Notes under the pieces: generated by a model
Database searches by the model: none
Seen by the model: the letters and a program-made list of their open reading frames with translations, nothing else
Told to the model about the DNA's origin: nothing
From: Flammula alnicola
Lineage: Eukaryota; Basidiomycota; Agaricomycetes; Agaricales; Strophariaceae
Reading direction: 5' to 3'
DNA length: 64,000 nucleotides
Assembly: GCA_015499995.1 (NCBI GenBank)
Contig: JADNRV010000057.1
Coordinates: forward strand, 186,001 to 250,000
Part shown: positions 50,411 to 61,526 of the stretch, one piece after another
How the letters are laid out: every line of letters starts with the position of its first letter
Numbering within the stretch: the stretch's first letter is position 1
Made by a program: the position numbers and the translations under genes

Positions 50411-50528
50411 CTGCAACTATCGACGTTGAAAGTTCCCCCAAGCTTGAAATCATTCACGACGCTCCCGCCCTCCCATTACAGTTTCTCTTATCTCTTTTGT
50501 TTTACTGGTCCCCCACAGCCATTTCAAG

Positions 50529-51791
50529 ATGTCTACGTACTATTCCTGTCCGACTTCTGCTGGCGTCGTCAGGTCAGACAGTTCGCATCTACGGGTCATC
50601 CACAGCCACTAAAACATTTGTTGCAGTCGAACCCAGGTTTTCAAACAGCGCGAGCCGACCTACGTTTTTCCAGATTCATGCTTCAGGGAGCCTACTGCAG
50701 AAGAAAAAGGAGACTACGCCACGACGATAGAACTGCAGAGAGCGGAATTGGCCGCTCTGATGAAAGTTGAGGCTCAGCTTACTGAACTCCCGCTAGATTC
50801 TGTGGATGTGTTGCTGCCGCCCTTCGCTCCCGAGCCTGAAGACATAGACACAAGATCGGAGGAATTGATTAAATTTTGGGCCAGCTGGGAGCGTCGTGTG
50901 TCTCAACCGCGACCCAGTTGTCTTACCATCGAAGATATATTCTTCGAAACGCTTAGTCGATACTCCTCTTCTCCCAGCATCTCAGATGCCACAATTCCCT
51001 TTCTAGGCCCCGATGATCCTTTTGTCTCGCCTAATCCGGCTACCGCGTTCTCTCCGGCCGAAGTGCAAGGTGACGATATTTGTGATCGCTTGGATCCTGA
51101 TTTGCTAGCGGGGTTTGAAGGCGTTACTCAACAACCAAGGTCTCCCCCACGCAAAACTCTCTCCGCTGTTCAGAATTCTCCATCCGCACGCGAGCAAAGA
51201 ACCTCCTTTCCTCCGAAGCGCTCACCCAGTTCTCCACGAGCTCGTCGATACGTTCGGGGTGACCAAGAGAACTCTGAACCAGGGAAAGTCAAGAGGGGGC
51301 GTAGACCTCGCAAAACTGCAGCTCATCCGTATCTTCCACACGGAAATACTAAGCGTACGAACAACGTGGAACAGCCTTCTCGCTGGCGCACAGCGGACGA
51401 GTGCGCTCAAATTTCGGCCCCATACGTGGTATGCCAGTTGCTCAAGTCGGACGGGTCTACGTGTGGAGAAATCGTACACAGTTATTTTGACTTGTCTGAC
51501 CATCTTGTGGAAGCCGATGGGCATAACATATCAAGAAACAAGACACGCACTGCCGTTAGATACTGTACCTGGCCGGGCTGCGAGAATGTACAGCAAAAGG
51601 AGGGAAGCTTGCATCGTCATGTGCTAACGCACTGCTGCCAATTCGTGTGCCCTGTCAGGGAGTGCATCAAGAGCAATTCTGGCGAAATAAGTTTCTTTTC
51701 CCGACGTGATACCCTCCATGGGCATCTTAAAGATTGTAGCAAGATGGGTGATACACCACCGAATTTGGAGGATTTCGCTGTCCTCATATGA
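50529..51791 (+). CDS. putative C2H2-type zinc-finger protein, left copy
   Basis: Two exons (50529-50572, 50627-51791) give 402 aa. The N-terminal half is acidic and Ser/Pro-rich with no known domain. A basic stretch (KVKRGRRPRKTAAHPYLPHG, about residues 255-275) could be a nuclear-localisation or AT-hook-like DNA-contact segment. The C-terminal third holds three Cys/His clusters: C-x8-C-x12-H-x6-H (CQLLKSDGSTCGEIVHSYFD...), a canonical C-x4-C-x12-H-x3-H (YCTWPGCENVQQKEGSLHRH), and C-x4-C-x19-H-x3-C (VCPVRECIKSNSG...). This suggests a DNA-binding or regulatory role. I do not recognise the family. The mirror copy at 61,527-62,790 has identical exon structure and about 91% amino-acid identity. 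Confidence 0.8.
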
Positions 51792-52251
51792 TAGTCCCTT
51801 CTTATCTCTCTGTATTATTTATTCTTCCTTCTGCATTGGTCTCTGTAAAGCCATTTTGTCGTCATCTTTGTATCTTTTACTATCTCAAGACTTCCCAATA
51901 AAATTTCACGTACCAAATTGGCGGTGCGTGGTGCAGTCATGCTTACTCGAGTACAAGTACTCTAATGTTGGGTAATTCAGTAAAAGAAGCTAGATGAGAT
52001 ACACACCATCCCTCCTGTCGCGCTCAATGTACAGACACCCTTAATGAAAATAAATAACCCCTGTCATTATTCATGAATGTTGGGCATTGAACACTTGTTA
52101 TAAGCAGCAGGACTTCTTCGCCGTAACACCTTCCAACCTAGCAAGGTGCATATTCGCAAACGCTCTACAGGTAATTGTTTAATGGTTATGTCGACAATAC
52201 CCCCTGTATGCTTACATACCATATACTCAAGTTCTGTTATCCAAGTCCATT

Positions 52252-52566
52252 ATGCCCTCTGCGGACGGTATTATCAACTGTACGCCAGAGAATCGCAAGC
52301 TCACTGCAACATTCCTCATCGACGGCGTTATCTACATGATTTTTGCCAACTTTGCGTCCAGTTTACCTGCTTTCACCACGAATAAAGCCACTATCACATA
52401 CGACGAAGTCAGTCAGCTCACCTCCACCAGGTCGTTCAGCGGGTACATCAGTTTCTCTTCCCTCGAAATCAAGCTCGGTAATGGGGTCGTTGTCAGTGGT
52501 ATCCTTGGATCGCCGCTTCAACGTGGGACTGTGGTCTCTGGGTGGGGAACTTGGATTCTTAATTAA
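52252..52566 (+). CDS. 104-aa beta-rich protein family, divergent member (left)
   Basis: Intronless CDS of 104 aa starting MPSADGIINCTPE and ending GTVVSGWGTWILN. No signal peptide or transmembrane helix. Alternating polar/hydrophobic residues and frequent Gly suggest a small beta-sandwich or barrel. It shares length, start (MPSADG) and C-terminal pattern (L-x-NG-x-V-x-x-G-x-L, P, G-x-x-VSG-x-G-x-W) with the 103-aa genes at 54,472 and 56,364, but identity is low elsewhere. A probable 5'-UTR intron begins at CTACAG|GTAATTG (52,171). The function is unknown. The partner at 60,748-61,062 differs at eight positions. Confidence 0.75.
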   Translation: MPSADGIINCTPENRKLTATFLIDGVIYMIFANFASSLPAFTTNKATITYDEVSQLTSTRSFSGYISFSSLEIKLGNGVVVSGILGSPLQRGTVVSGWGTWILN

Positions 52567-53399
52567 CGTCTGAGTACCTATGAATCGGCACAGTTGTAGG
52601 CCTTCACTATTTCGAGTACAGGGGTAATGATGACACTGTCACTCTTGTAACATCATAATCGATTTCCTCTTGTACGAATAGAAGAATAAGTACACTGGTT
52701 ATATCACGGTCTAGTATACAGATCCGACCAAGAATAAAACCAGCGAGAGCGTTCCAAATCGTGCTCCCAAAGGCATTGTGGACTGGTTGAACGTTACGTT
52801 GACGTTACGATCGAGAAGCTGGGCAGACATGCCGACAATGCCGATACTATTAGTTGGCTATTATTTGGCAACGCCATCTGGGTCTGGAACTTGGGACGTT
52901 CGCTGGCGATTCGACTTCATGATCCTCCTCAAATCTTCCTTTGCATTTCATTGTTCAATCTTCGGGGCTCAAGCGCTCAAATATCGAAGAGGCAAAATAT
53001 AGGCGCCGGCTAATCCTGAAATTTGTCTTCTTCAGAAGATTCACTGTGAAGCTACTTAACATGGTAACGAGGTCTTCCACACCTCGCTGATTTGTATTCA
53101 ACCAACTACCAACGTTCTCTCAACTAGATAGGGAAATTGTATCTACTTTCTGCCTATAAGGATCTATAAGGATCCCACTTTGAAGATTTCAGACCAAAGG
53201 TCCAGACGTGTAACTACCCGTGGAGGAAGAGATGAGTGGAGTTGGGGATGTGGATGTGGATGTGGATGGGTGAGAGGGCTATTATACAGTTCGATGGGAT
53301 TGATACTCCAGCGCTGGCGCCATGCGGAGTCAGACGTGCAAGAGTTTCTTTTCTCTTTCTTTCTCGTTTCCCATTCCCTGATAGTCGTCTTCTCTTCCC

Positions 53400-54170
53400 C
53401 CAACCAACAACAGCACGCCCATACACCATCGTGCGCTCATCTATGATGAATTAGGCTCCTCGATCCGCTTCTCCCTCCGGTTGGCTGACGGAGGGACCTG
53501 TTTCTCACAAAACTGGTGCAACTCCGATGGTGTATGTGCGCATGCTGCTGTCCTGTCGGCTTTCAAATGCAGGAGTTTGGACAAATGTCCTTTTTTTTTC
53601 GCATTGTCGTTCCCCTCGTATGGGTGGTGCTGAATTTTTTCGCGTTTATGTTTGACTTATGACTGTCGTGGAAACGACACGGCTAAGAGTCTCATGAAGG
53701 GTAATCTATGGCCTTCGCGACTATTACAATGATACCTCCGTCGACATGCCGGGACTCGGTGTGTACCCAGGTAATGGGATACACTTTCGTATCTGACGCC
53801 TTTCCTTACAGAACCCGGACGAGTATCAGGTAGGGTCATGTTTTCCGATGCCCGTCACTCGCATACCTTTGATTGAATTCTATGTTATAGATCTCGGGAG
53901 GTCGTGATGGCTAAGTGAATAACTTATCATTGCAGAACGCCTCATATACCGTATACTCTTCTTACGGGCAGATATTCGGGGTTACTCGTGAGTCATGCTC
54001 ACCGGCCCTCTGAGTGTTACTAAGAAGGGTCTCGTTTCAAGGACGCATGAATGCTTGTGCTTTATTAGCCCCGACAGCAAATATATTTGTGTGACTTGCC
54101 ATATCGACACAGGGAATATTCAAGTCATCAAGGCAGAACGCGGCGTGTCTAGACGTAATGATGATCCGTA
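53400..54170. repeat. dispersed repeat fragment
   Basis: Contains ACAACAGCACGCCCATACACC (53,408), GGTGTGTACCCAGGTAATGG (53,758) and GTGAGTCATGCTCACCGG (53,989), all shared with 5.9-6.84 kb and partly with 8.9-9.25 kb. It lies directly upstream of an intact 103-aa gene, as the same blocks elsewhere lie upstream of broken ones. Confidence 0.7.
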
Positions 54171-54338
54171 TGCTTTACTACAATCATGAAGTGCAATGGC
54201 TAAACATTCAGCGCTGAGTGCTGAGTGCTCGCTTATGAATTCCTGTCGCTCAACATTTCACGCATTGTCAAAGGCACAATTCTACAGCTGCAATGACATG
54301 CCTTTGAATCCGGGTATGCAGTTTCAATGTTGCAAGCA

Positions 54339-54346
54339 TATAAAAG
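54339..54346 (+). promoter_or_regulatory. TATA box of the 103-aa gene
   Basis: TATAAAAG 133 bp upstream of the ATG. The leader appears to hold an intron (CTACTGTGAGTT donor near 54,402; TACTAAC branch site at 54,433; ATATAG acceptor at 54,458). Confidence 0.6.
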
Positions 54347-54471
54347 CAAGATCAACTCACCGTCTTTCGTCAGAAAAGCACATTTCGTCGATTTCTACTG
54401 TGAGTTGTACAGTTGTACTCTCCGCCTTTTACCTACTAACGACTTACACCCATATAGTAACACAACACACC

Positions 54472-54783
54472 ATGCCCTCTGCAGACGGTTTCATCAAATC
54501 CACCGCCGGTGGCCGCTTCGCCGCTACGTTCATGATTGACGACCTCATGTATAACTTCTCCGGAAGTTTCGCGTCCAGCGTGCCCGCCTTCACTTGCAAC
54601 ACTGCGACTATCACATACTCTGGCCTGAAGAACTTGAACTCAACCCGATCGTTCGAGGGTCGTGTTGGTCCGTCCAAGGTCCAGCTCAACCTCGCTAATG
54701 GGCCGGTGATTGACGGTGTGCTGGATATGCCGCTCTCGCCTGGAAGTACCGTCTCCGGAAGCGGGGTTTGGACCCAGAATTAG
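54472..54783 (+). CDS. 103-aa beta-rich protein family, member A
   Basis: Intact 103-codon gene: MPSADGFIKSTAGGRFAATF, then a middle containing SSVPAFTCNTATITYSG and RSFEGRVGPSKVQLNLANG, ending PGSTVSGSGVWTQN. A single cysteine (FTCNT), no signal peptide, and a predicted small all-beta fold; presumably cytosolic or exported by a non-classical route. The longer in-frame extension upstream (from 54,196) is broken by the apparent leader intron and is unlikely to be translated. Family not recognised. Nearly identical to the 56,364 gene and the parent type of the remnants at 6,907, 9,254, 26,491 and 35,430. Confidence 0.85.
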   Translation: MPSADGFIKSTAGGRFAATFMIDDLMYNFSGSFASSVPAFTCNTATITYSGLKNLNSTRSFEGRVGPSKVQLNLANGPVIDGVLDMPLSPGSTVSGSGVWTQN

Positions 54784-55159
54784 GTTTGTGTTTTACTACA
54801 TATACAGTATGTACTGAACTGATATAAGGGATTGGTTCGCTAATTCGTGCCTCAGGCGACTGGAATTCAAGGTCCTTTTGGGGGACAATATGAGGAGAGG
54901 TTCGTATTTCGTCGATATCTACTGTACGTAGATTCGCGTTCCAGCTAAAGAAACGGCGAATTGGCAATTGCATGATACTTTCCCATGAAATCAAAGTGCC
55001 GTTAGCGTTGTGTGATACGCTCACTTTTCATTTGCTTTTAATTTGCTTTTAATTGTCCAATACACGGGGCACGAAAATATCCACCTTATTTTCGGACTCT
55101 AGTGACATACCAGGGAACGTAGACTCTGCCAATGGGCGTGGATAGTTAGCCTTGCCATG

Positions 55160-56110
55160 CGATGACGCACACTATTTGTTTGAGACGATTGCCGCTTCTG
55201 TTCATCGTTGTAATCCTGCCGCCATCCCTTTCCTATAATGTGCTCTATTTCTCTGTCGATGATCAAATGATAATTCTGGCATCACTTTCGGAACACCTTC
55301 TCTGGTGCTGTGGTCTCTCGTCACGGTACGTCTCACATCCTCCTGTCATCTTCCATTATCCGCTCGTCATCTGCATTTCGCTCTACTCGAAGATTTAGGT
55401 TGTCTTGTTCAATATTCATGAATTGTTTATTATTCATGGCCAATGGTGCACCCACAAACCACGGGCATCGCCATCATTTCGACCCACTTTCGATCGCGCG
55501 GAACAACCGTTGAATACGTGCGTTTTTTCTGTCTGTTCACCGTTGTTCCCGTTCTTTCTTCTTCTACATCATCTCTGCTGCGGCTTCCTACCACGTCAGC
55601 CCGTATGGCTCGTTATGCCAAGACGTGATTGAACACCTGCGCAATCTCATCACTGTTGTTTGCGTCCTGATTGCCTCGCGTCTTTCCAGAGCAAGTATCC
55701 TTCCACATGGGCTGACGTCTACGTGGACTACGAGCAGCCAACACTCCATTCTTTCGGCGCTGCGCGCCCTTTTATTTTCCGTGTCGTCCTTCCTTTATAT
55801 TGCGATTACCCACATGTCGTGGTCCTGATTCTCGACAAGAACCAAAATCCCTTCGGATGTTCCTCCGGCACTGGGTACCGCGTATTTCTCACAGCGGTAG
55901 TCTCTACTAACTACTACACGCTCGCACATCACCGTCTGGACATGTATTCCAAAGCAGGCACCTTCCCTCCATTCTCTCTCCGAGTATATTGGAGGTATGA
56001 CAATTGAACGGAACTTGTAAACGCGACTTTCCCCGTCTTTTCTTAACATTCTTCTCACCGTAATCAGCGCGCTGGGTCATCGTCGACCACAATGTTCTCC
56101 TCAATGAGCA
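55160..56110. repeat. dispersed repeat unit upstream of an intact 103-aa gene
   Basis: Begins at GACGCACACTATTTGTTTGAGACGATTG (compare 7,271). 55,345-56,100 is the clearest match to 5,515-6,260. Because it precedes an intact gene, it shows what the decayed units once looked like: pyrimidine-rich leader DNA plus gene. Confidence 0.75.
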
Positions 56111-56363
56111 TTTCACCCTTGTGTCTCTTCTTTCTTTCTTTCTCCTTTCCTCCTCGCTGTAGTCGCTGTCTCCTCCCCCAACGACAGCGCCCGTGATATC
56201 GTGCTTCTCGACGAAATCAAATTGTCATCTTGTTTGTGCGATCAATACCTTTGAATTGCGTTTGAGTTTCAAGTGGTCGAGAAATTGCGGACAGAACGGC
56301 AGTAGTTCTTTTCCCGAACAACTATTGATGAAATTTACCTAGCTAACACCAACACAAATCGCC

Positions 56364-56675
56364 ATGCCTTCCGCTGAAGGATTCATCAAGTCCACCGCCG
56401 GTGGCCGCTTCGCCGCAACTTTCATGATTGACGACCTCATGTATAACTTCTCCGGAAGTTTCACGTCCAGCGTGCCCGCCTTCACTTGCAACACTGCTAC
56501 TATCAGCTACTCCAGCCTGAAGAATCTGAATTCGACCCGTTCGTTCGAGGGACGCGTTGGTCCGTCCAAGGTCCAGCTCAACCTCGCTAATGGGCCGGTG
56601 ATTGATGGTGTCCTCGATATGCCGCTGTCCCCCGGAAGTACGGTTTCTGGGAGCGGTGTCTGGACTCAGAACTAA
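56364..56675 (+). CDS. 103-aa beta-rich protein family, member B
   Basis: Intact, intronless CDS of 103 aa: MPSAEGFIKSTAGGRFAATF and so on, ending SGSGVWTQN. It differs from member A (54,472) at only four positions (D/E, A/T, T/S, G/S). The leader retains AGCTAACACCAACACAAATCGCC, also seen in the 19,672 remnant. Its 3' flank (56,700-57,000) matches 20,820-21,060, identifying that remnant as a decayed duplicate of this gene. Features as for member A; function unknown. Confidence 0.87.
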   Translation: MPSAEGFIKSTAGGRFAATFMIDDLMYNFSGSFTSSVPAFTCNTATISYSSLKNLNSTRSFEGRVGPSKVQLNLANGPVIDGVLDMPLSPGSTVSGSGVWTQN

Positions 56676-59065
56676 GGGTATGGTGTGTAGTTTATTCTCC
56701 TTTGATATTTTGTATTCTAGTTTCAGCCGCTGATTCGATTGCGTTCAGTCAGCGAGCTCGGCTCGGACGACAACATTAACTCGCTGGGTGGAAGGGAGTG
56801 ATGAGCGACTGGATGTTTTTGGGTTAGTTATGGTGAAGTCAGGCAGGGGCTGCGATTGATAACTTAGAAAACACTCTACCAAGAAATAGATTTGTTTTCG
56901 TCCTGTACGTCTTCCGTCAAGTGCATGCTGTGCATGTTCGACTTTGGCATATCACGTGTGTAGGCCTTATGTTTTGCGCACGGACCGATTGCGCCACGTT
57001 GATTGGCAGTCTGCTCACTCTTCTTCTCCCCACGATGTACCCGGTCGAATTTCTTTTGCTTGGTTCCTGCAAGAGCCGCGCTCAGGCAGATTATATCTGG
57101 TCAGTATGGTTCGCGTCAGGATCGCACAGTACGCCTCAATGATCCTTATCTGTACAGGTAGGCCGTCTGTCGCTGAAGATTATCGGCTCGAAGAAAATGT
57201 ATCTTTAAGACAGATCCTCGGGTTCCAGTCGACCCTCTTCGTCGATTTGCGACGCCGTCACCCATCTTGCACAGATTGTGACAGTCTAGGATGAAATCAG
57301 TTGGATGGAAGGCTTTCCGTCACTATGTTGCCGCGGTTCTGTCACTCTTGTCGGTGCATATCCTTGACTCAATATGGTGCGCAATCCAAATTCTCAGTGC
57401 CAGACGGAGGGGTGTATAATTATGGAAGGACTTTTTGGCCACTCCATTGTGTCTTCCAATTTCCGCGTCTCTTCCGATTTTGCGTCGATTTCTTTATACT
57501 GGTTGTATACTGATTATCGCGCTACAGATACCCCAGCCCCTTTCCCGGACGGGTCTTAGGATGAACAAGCTTGCGGTGTAAGAGTTTCGCCTGCGCAATA
57601 ATGCCTGCGATTTCGACGCTTTACCTGTACCCGACTGGTCACACCAATTGGAATTTGTACACCCTAGTCCCGCAGTGCGGCAGCGCATACTTTGCATGGT
57701 CGTCGAATTGCTATCCCTGGGTGATACTTGCCTCCTTTTTTCGTGCTATGCTGCTATTTCATCTCTGCGGAAGTATGTATTTGAGATGGGGCCTCCGCAG
57801 TTTTTTGCATGTGTGCACTGTGGTTCGACTTTCTTTCGTTGGTTAATTTAGACTGCCGCGGACTGCGACCGTGTTTACGATTCGTAATGGGGAACCCAAT
57901 GTTGGGAGGTTTTCCGTTTCCTCCGATGGCTTCTCTGCCGTTGGTCTGTTTTCCTCTGTTTTCGTCTTCTGCCCCATTGCTGCCACAAAAAATCTCCTCT
58001 TGACGGACCAGGAGTGGAAATCGTTTCGGAAGGCGCGGTGATCATGCTCCGATGATGTTCAATCCGATTGGCGTCTGTTGCTTCGCCGTGTTTCATGACA
58101 CTCTCGTCGATGTCCCCTTTGATAAGCTCCTTGTTCCTTCCTTGGAGCTACCGTGTACGAGCTGCGCGCCAATAATAATCCAGCATCCCGGCGTACTCGG
58201 AATATCAAATATTTCCTCTCTCCTGTCCAAATCGAGGTTCGTCGGTGATAACATCGTACTTTTAACACGTATGACTGATTTCGACCACGCAGGCTTGGTG
58301 ATATAACAATGATCGCTGAGAGGCTTACGGAAGGGAACGGCAAGCGATGGAGTCGCGGTTGGTGATCGTAAGGTGCTGCGCTTATTGTCTTGCTATGTCT
58401 TCCTCTACGATTACATGAAAATTTTACTTATGTGATGCGTGTTTATAATCAGCAGATGGTCCCAGTAGCCCTCATATGCATCACCATCACTCCTCGTCGA
58501 TGTGTTGTTGATGGATTCAATGTAGATGTATTTTCGACAGATATCGATGTCTGGTATCAGCCCTCCGCCAGAAATATCGTCGTGAACAGACATAGAGGCA
58601 GCGATCGCACTTAATGAGCTGAGCGAAGGTTTAGACATGTACATCTGCCGCAGATAACAGGAAGAATACCATTGTTGATATACATAGGTTGTCGGATGCG
58701 TCATAGTGAATACGCTCATTGGCACGGTGCCGAGGCAACCGTGACCCTATATTTGCCTCGGGCACTTTCTCAGGGACCCGGTTCCGAGGATGACACGACG
58801 CAGTCTGTATGGCCCTGTTAGGAACCTCATTAAAGCATTTGGACAAACCTAATAAAACCCTGACCTCTCACACGAGCACCCCTCTCATCTCTTGTTCTCT
58901 CTTGATCACAACGTTTACCACCACCACGCAAACCACGCTCCTGCGCGGAGATTCCAATACCTAAACACCGTTCATAGCTGTAAGTTAACTGGAACGCACA
59001 TTACATCTTCGAATCACGGCGTCTAATACAATCACCGCATAGTTCACCCTGATTCGAGGTCAAAG
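56676..59065. other. intergenic
   Basis: 56,700-57,010 is the gene flank duplicated at 20,820-21,060. The remainder has no supported gene. A run of short frames between 57,300 and 58,350 shows no recognisable protein. Confidence 0.5.
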
Positions 59066-59836
59066 ATGCCGGGAGTCATCCAGACCAGACAAGGGGACAA
59101 CGAAGGACGAGGGCACAGGGCTCTCAAGAACGACCGCGGTGTGATCAGAATCGACACAGAGCTGCCTCGTGCCCATGGTCATCGTGAGTCATACGGCGTC
59201 GCATACCCTCGAGTGGCTCAAACGACTGGATACGGACTCAACGAGCCGCAGTGGTCGGAAGGCCCCCGTCCTTTAATCTTCCAGCTCTCTCCCTACGCCC
59301 GCGTCCCCCTCCCCCCACTTTCCGCATACCCCATCACCGTCCACCCGCTGCTGACGTCCCACGGCGAGGCCTCTGTTATATGGACCATCGATCAGCACCC
59401 CACCACCGCCTCGTGCACCCCCGGCCTATCAGCTCGGGATCAGTACCATTGGAAATCCCTCCCAGCAATGGACGGACCTCACATCCCATCACTCACTATC
59501 CAGATCCATCCGTTCCGGACACCCATCGTAGTCCTCCCTAAGAACGGCGTGATAACCGTCGGCGACGTGCTTGTAGCGGTATACGCTGGGGCGCGTCGCG
59601 GAGCGACTGAGATCTTCTGCCAAGACCTGCATGTAAGCCCACATGTGATGTGGACCGCAGCGGAGGACTACAACAGACTCGCTGTGCAGCACGAGGGCCC
59701 GACAGGCGGCGACGACGAGGTGTGCACCAATGTCCGGTCATACATGGACTTCCGCACCCGGTGGGTCGGGCTGGAACCGAGCCCCACTGAACGCGATGTG
59801 TGGGTTTTGCACACCAAACCTATTGCGCAGAGGTGA
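59066..59836 (+). CDS. DUF6699-like protein
   Basis: Intronless, 256 aa, starting MPGVIQTRQGDNEGRGH. After a disordered N-terminal 85 residues comes a compact domain: YPITVHPLLTSHGEASVIWT, then HIPSLTIQIHPFRTPIVVLP and GVITVGDVLVAVYAGARRGA, ending WVGLEPSPTERDVWVLH. The order 'HPLL...W', 'P-W/F-x-I-x-V', 'G-x-x-TV-x-DVL-x-x-x-Y', 'W-x-GL...W-x-L' is what I associate with DUF6699, a family found widely in Agaricomycetes without assigned role. It sits in the centre of the inverted duplication and has no mirror copy in the window. Confidence 0.72.
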   Translation: MPGVIQTRQGDNEGRGHRALKNDRGVIRIDTELPRAHGHRESYGVAYPRVAQTTGYGLNEPQWSEGPRPLIFQLSPYARVPLPPLSAYPITVHPLLTSHGEASVIWTIDQHPTTASCTPGLSARDQYHWKSLPAMDGPHIPSLTIQIHPFRTPIVVLPKNGVITVGDVLVAVYAGARRGATEIFCQDLHVSPHVMWTAAEDYNRLAVQHEGPTGGDDEVCTNVRSYMDFRTRWVGLEPSPTERDVWVLHTKPIAQR

Positions 59837-60747
59837 GGAGACATGAAATGCGACGCGACCCATACCATCCCATATTCCACACCCATGCTCTGGCGTATTG
59901 CTCCAGGACATTACCGAGCCGCTTAGGCGGCACGCGTGAGGCTCTAAGAGCCCTACAGCCGAGATGTCAGTTCCACGGCGGTATGAAACTAGCTGAATGC
60001 TGGCGTACCTCGAGCCCATCGAACTGTATAGTAGCCCTCTCACCCATCCACATCCACATCCCCATCCCCAACTCCACTCATCTCTTCCTCCACGGGTAGT
60101 TACACGTCTGGACGTTTGGTCTGAAATCTTCGAAGTGGGATCCTTATAGGCAGAAAGTAGATAGAACTTCCCTATCTAGTTGAGAGAACGTTGGTAGTTG
60201 GTTGAATACAAATCAGCGAGGTGTGGAAGACCTCGTTACCATTTTGGCTTCACAGTGAATCTGAAGAAGACAAATTTCAGGATTAGCCGGCGCCTATATA
60301 TTGTCTCTTCGATATTTGAGCGCTTGAGCTCCGAAGGTTGAAATGCAAAGGAAGATTTGAGGAGGATCATGAAGTTGAACCGCCAGCGAACGTCCCAACA
60401 GGTCCAGACCCAGATGGCGTTGCCAAATAATAGCCAACCAATAGCATCGGCATTGTCGGCATGTCTACCCAGCTGGCATTCAGCTTCTCGATTGTAACGT
60501 CAACGTAACGTTCAAGCAGTCCACAATGCTTTTGGGAGTACGATTTGGACGCTCTCGCTGGTTTTGTCCTTGATCATATCTGCATACTAGACCGTGATAT
60601 AGCCAGTGTATTCCTCTATTCGACGTTCTTACAAGTGGAAATCGATTACTATGATGCTACGAGTAACGAGAGTGACTGTGTCATCATTATCCCTGTAGTT
60701 GAAACATTGAAGGCCTACGACTGTGACAATTCATAGGTACTCAGACG

Positions 60748-61062
60748 TTAATTAAGAAGCCAGGTTCCCCACCCAGAGACCACAGTCCCACGTTGAAGCG
60801 GCGATCCAAGGATGCCACTAACAACGACCCCATTACCGAGCTTGATTTCGAGGGAAGAGAAACCGATGTACCCGCTGAACGACCTGGCGGAGGTGAGCTG
60901 ACTGACTTCGTCGTATGTGATAGTGGCTTTATGGGTGGTGAAAGCAGGTAAATTGGACGCAAAGTTGGCAGAAATCATGTAGATAGCGCCGTCGATGAGG
61001 AATGTTGCAGTGAGCTTGCGACTCTCTGGCGTACAGTTGATGATACCGTCCGCAGAGGGCAT
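60748..61062 (-). CDS. 104-aa beta-rich protein family, divergent member (right)
   Basis: Mirror copy of the gene at 52,252. 104 aa, intact, eight replacements relative to its partner (for example GVIYMIF to GAIYMIS, WILN to WLLN). Same start MPSADGIINCTPE and same C-terminal pattern. No signal peptide. Both copies keep open frames despite about 8% protein divergence, which suggests that each has been under some selection. Function unknown. Confidence 0.75.
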   Translation of the reverse strand: MPSADGIINCTPESRKLTATFLIDGAIYMISANFASNLPAFTTHKATITYDEVSQLTSARSFSGYIGFSSLEIKLGNGVVVSGILGSPLQRGTVVSGWGTWLLN

Positions 61063-61526
61063 AATGGACTTGGATAACAGAACTTGAGTATATGGTATGT
61101 TAGCATATGGGCTGTATTGTCGATATAACGATTAAACGATTACCTGCAGAGCGTTTGCGAATATGCACCTTGCTATAGGGCCTTGGAAGGTGTTACGGCG
61201 AAGAAGTCCTGCTACTTATAGCAAGTGTTCAATGCCCAGCATTCATGATTAGTGACAGGGGTTATTTATTTTCATTAATGGTGTCTGTACGTTGAGTGGG
61301 ACAGGAGGGATGGTGAGTATCTCGTTTAGCTTCTTTTACTGAATTGCCCTACATTAGAGTACTCGTACTCAAGTAAGCATGTCTGCACCACACACCGCCA
61401 ATTGGTAAATGAAATTTTATTGGAAAGTCTTGAGATAGTAAAAAATACAAAGATGACGACAAAATGGCTTTACAGAGACCACTGCAGAAGGAAGAATAAA
61501 TAATACAGAGAGATAAGAAGGGACTA
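61063..61526. other. intergenic between the arm genes
   Basis: 3' flank shared by two convergent gene ends. It contains a probable 5'-UTR intron of the 104-aa gene (near 61,090-61,145, minus strand). No further gene. Confidence 0.45.

Larger units (their letters stand above)
49322..53298. repeat. left arm of a large inverted duplication
   Basis: Matches 60,015-64,000 in reverse complement with a nearly constant coordinate sum of about 113,310-113,322. It carries the reductase 3' part, the zinc-finger-like gene and a 104-aa gene. Paired proteins are about 91-95% identical. Similarity stops at CAGTTCGATGGG near 53,297. A GGATGT microsatellite at about 53,245-53,270 differs in copy number between arms. 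The left arm's outer limit cannot be judged because the right arm runs off the window. Confidence 0.92.

Noticed and set aside
54196..54471. N-terminal extension of the 103-aa gene
   Set aside because: The extension runs through a leader with an apparent intron (TACTAAC branch, ATATAG acceptor) and is absent from the paralogues.
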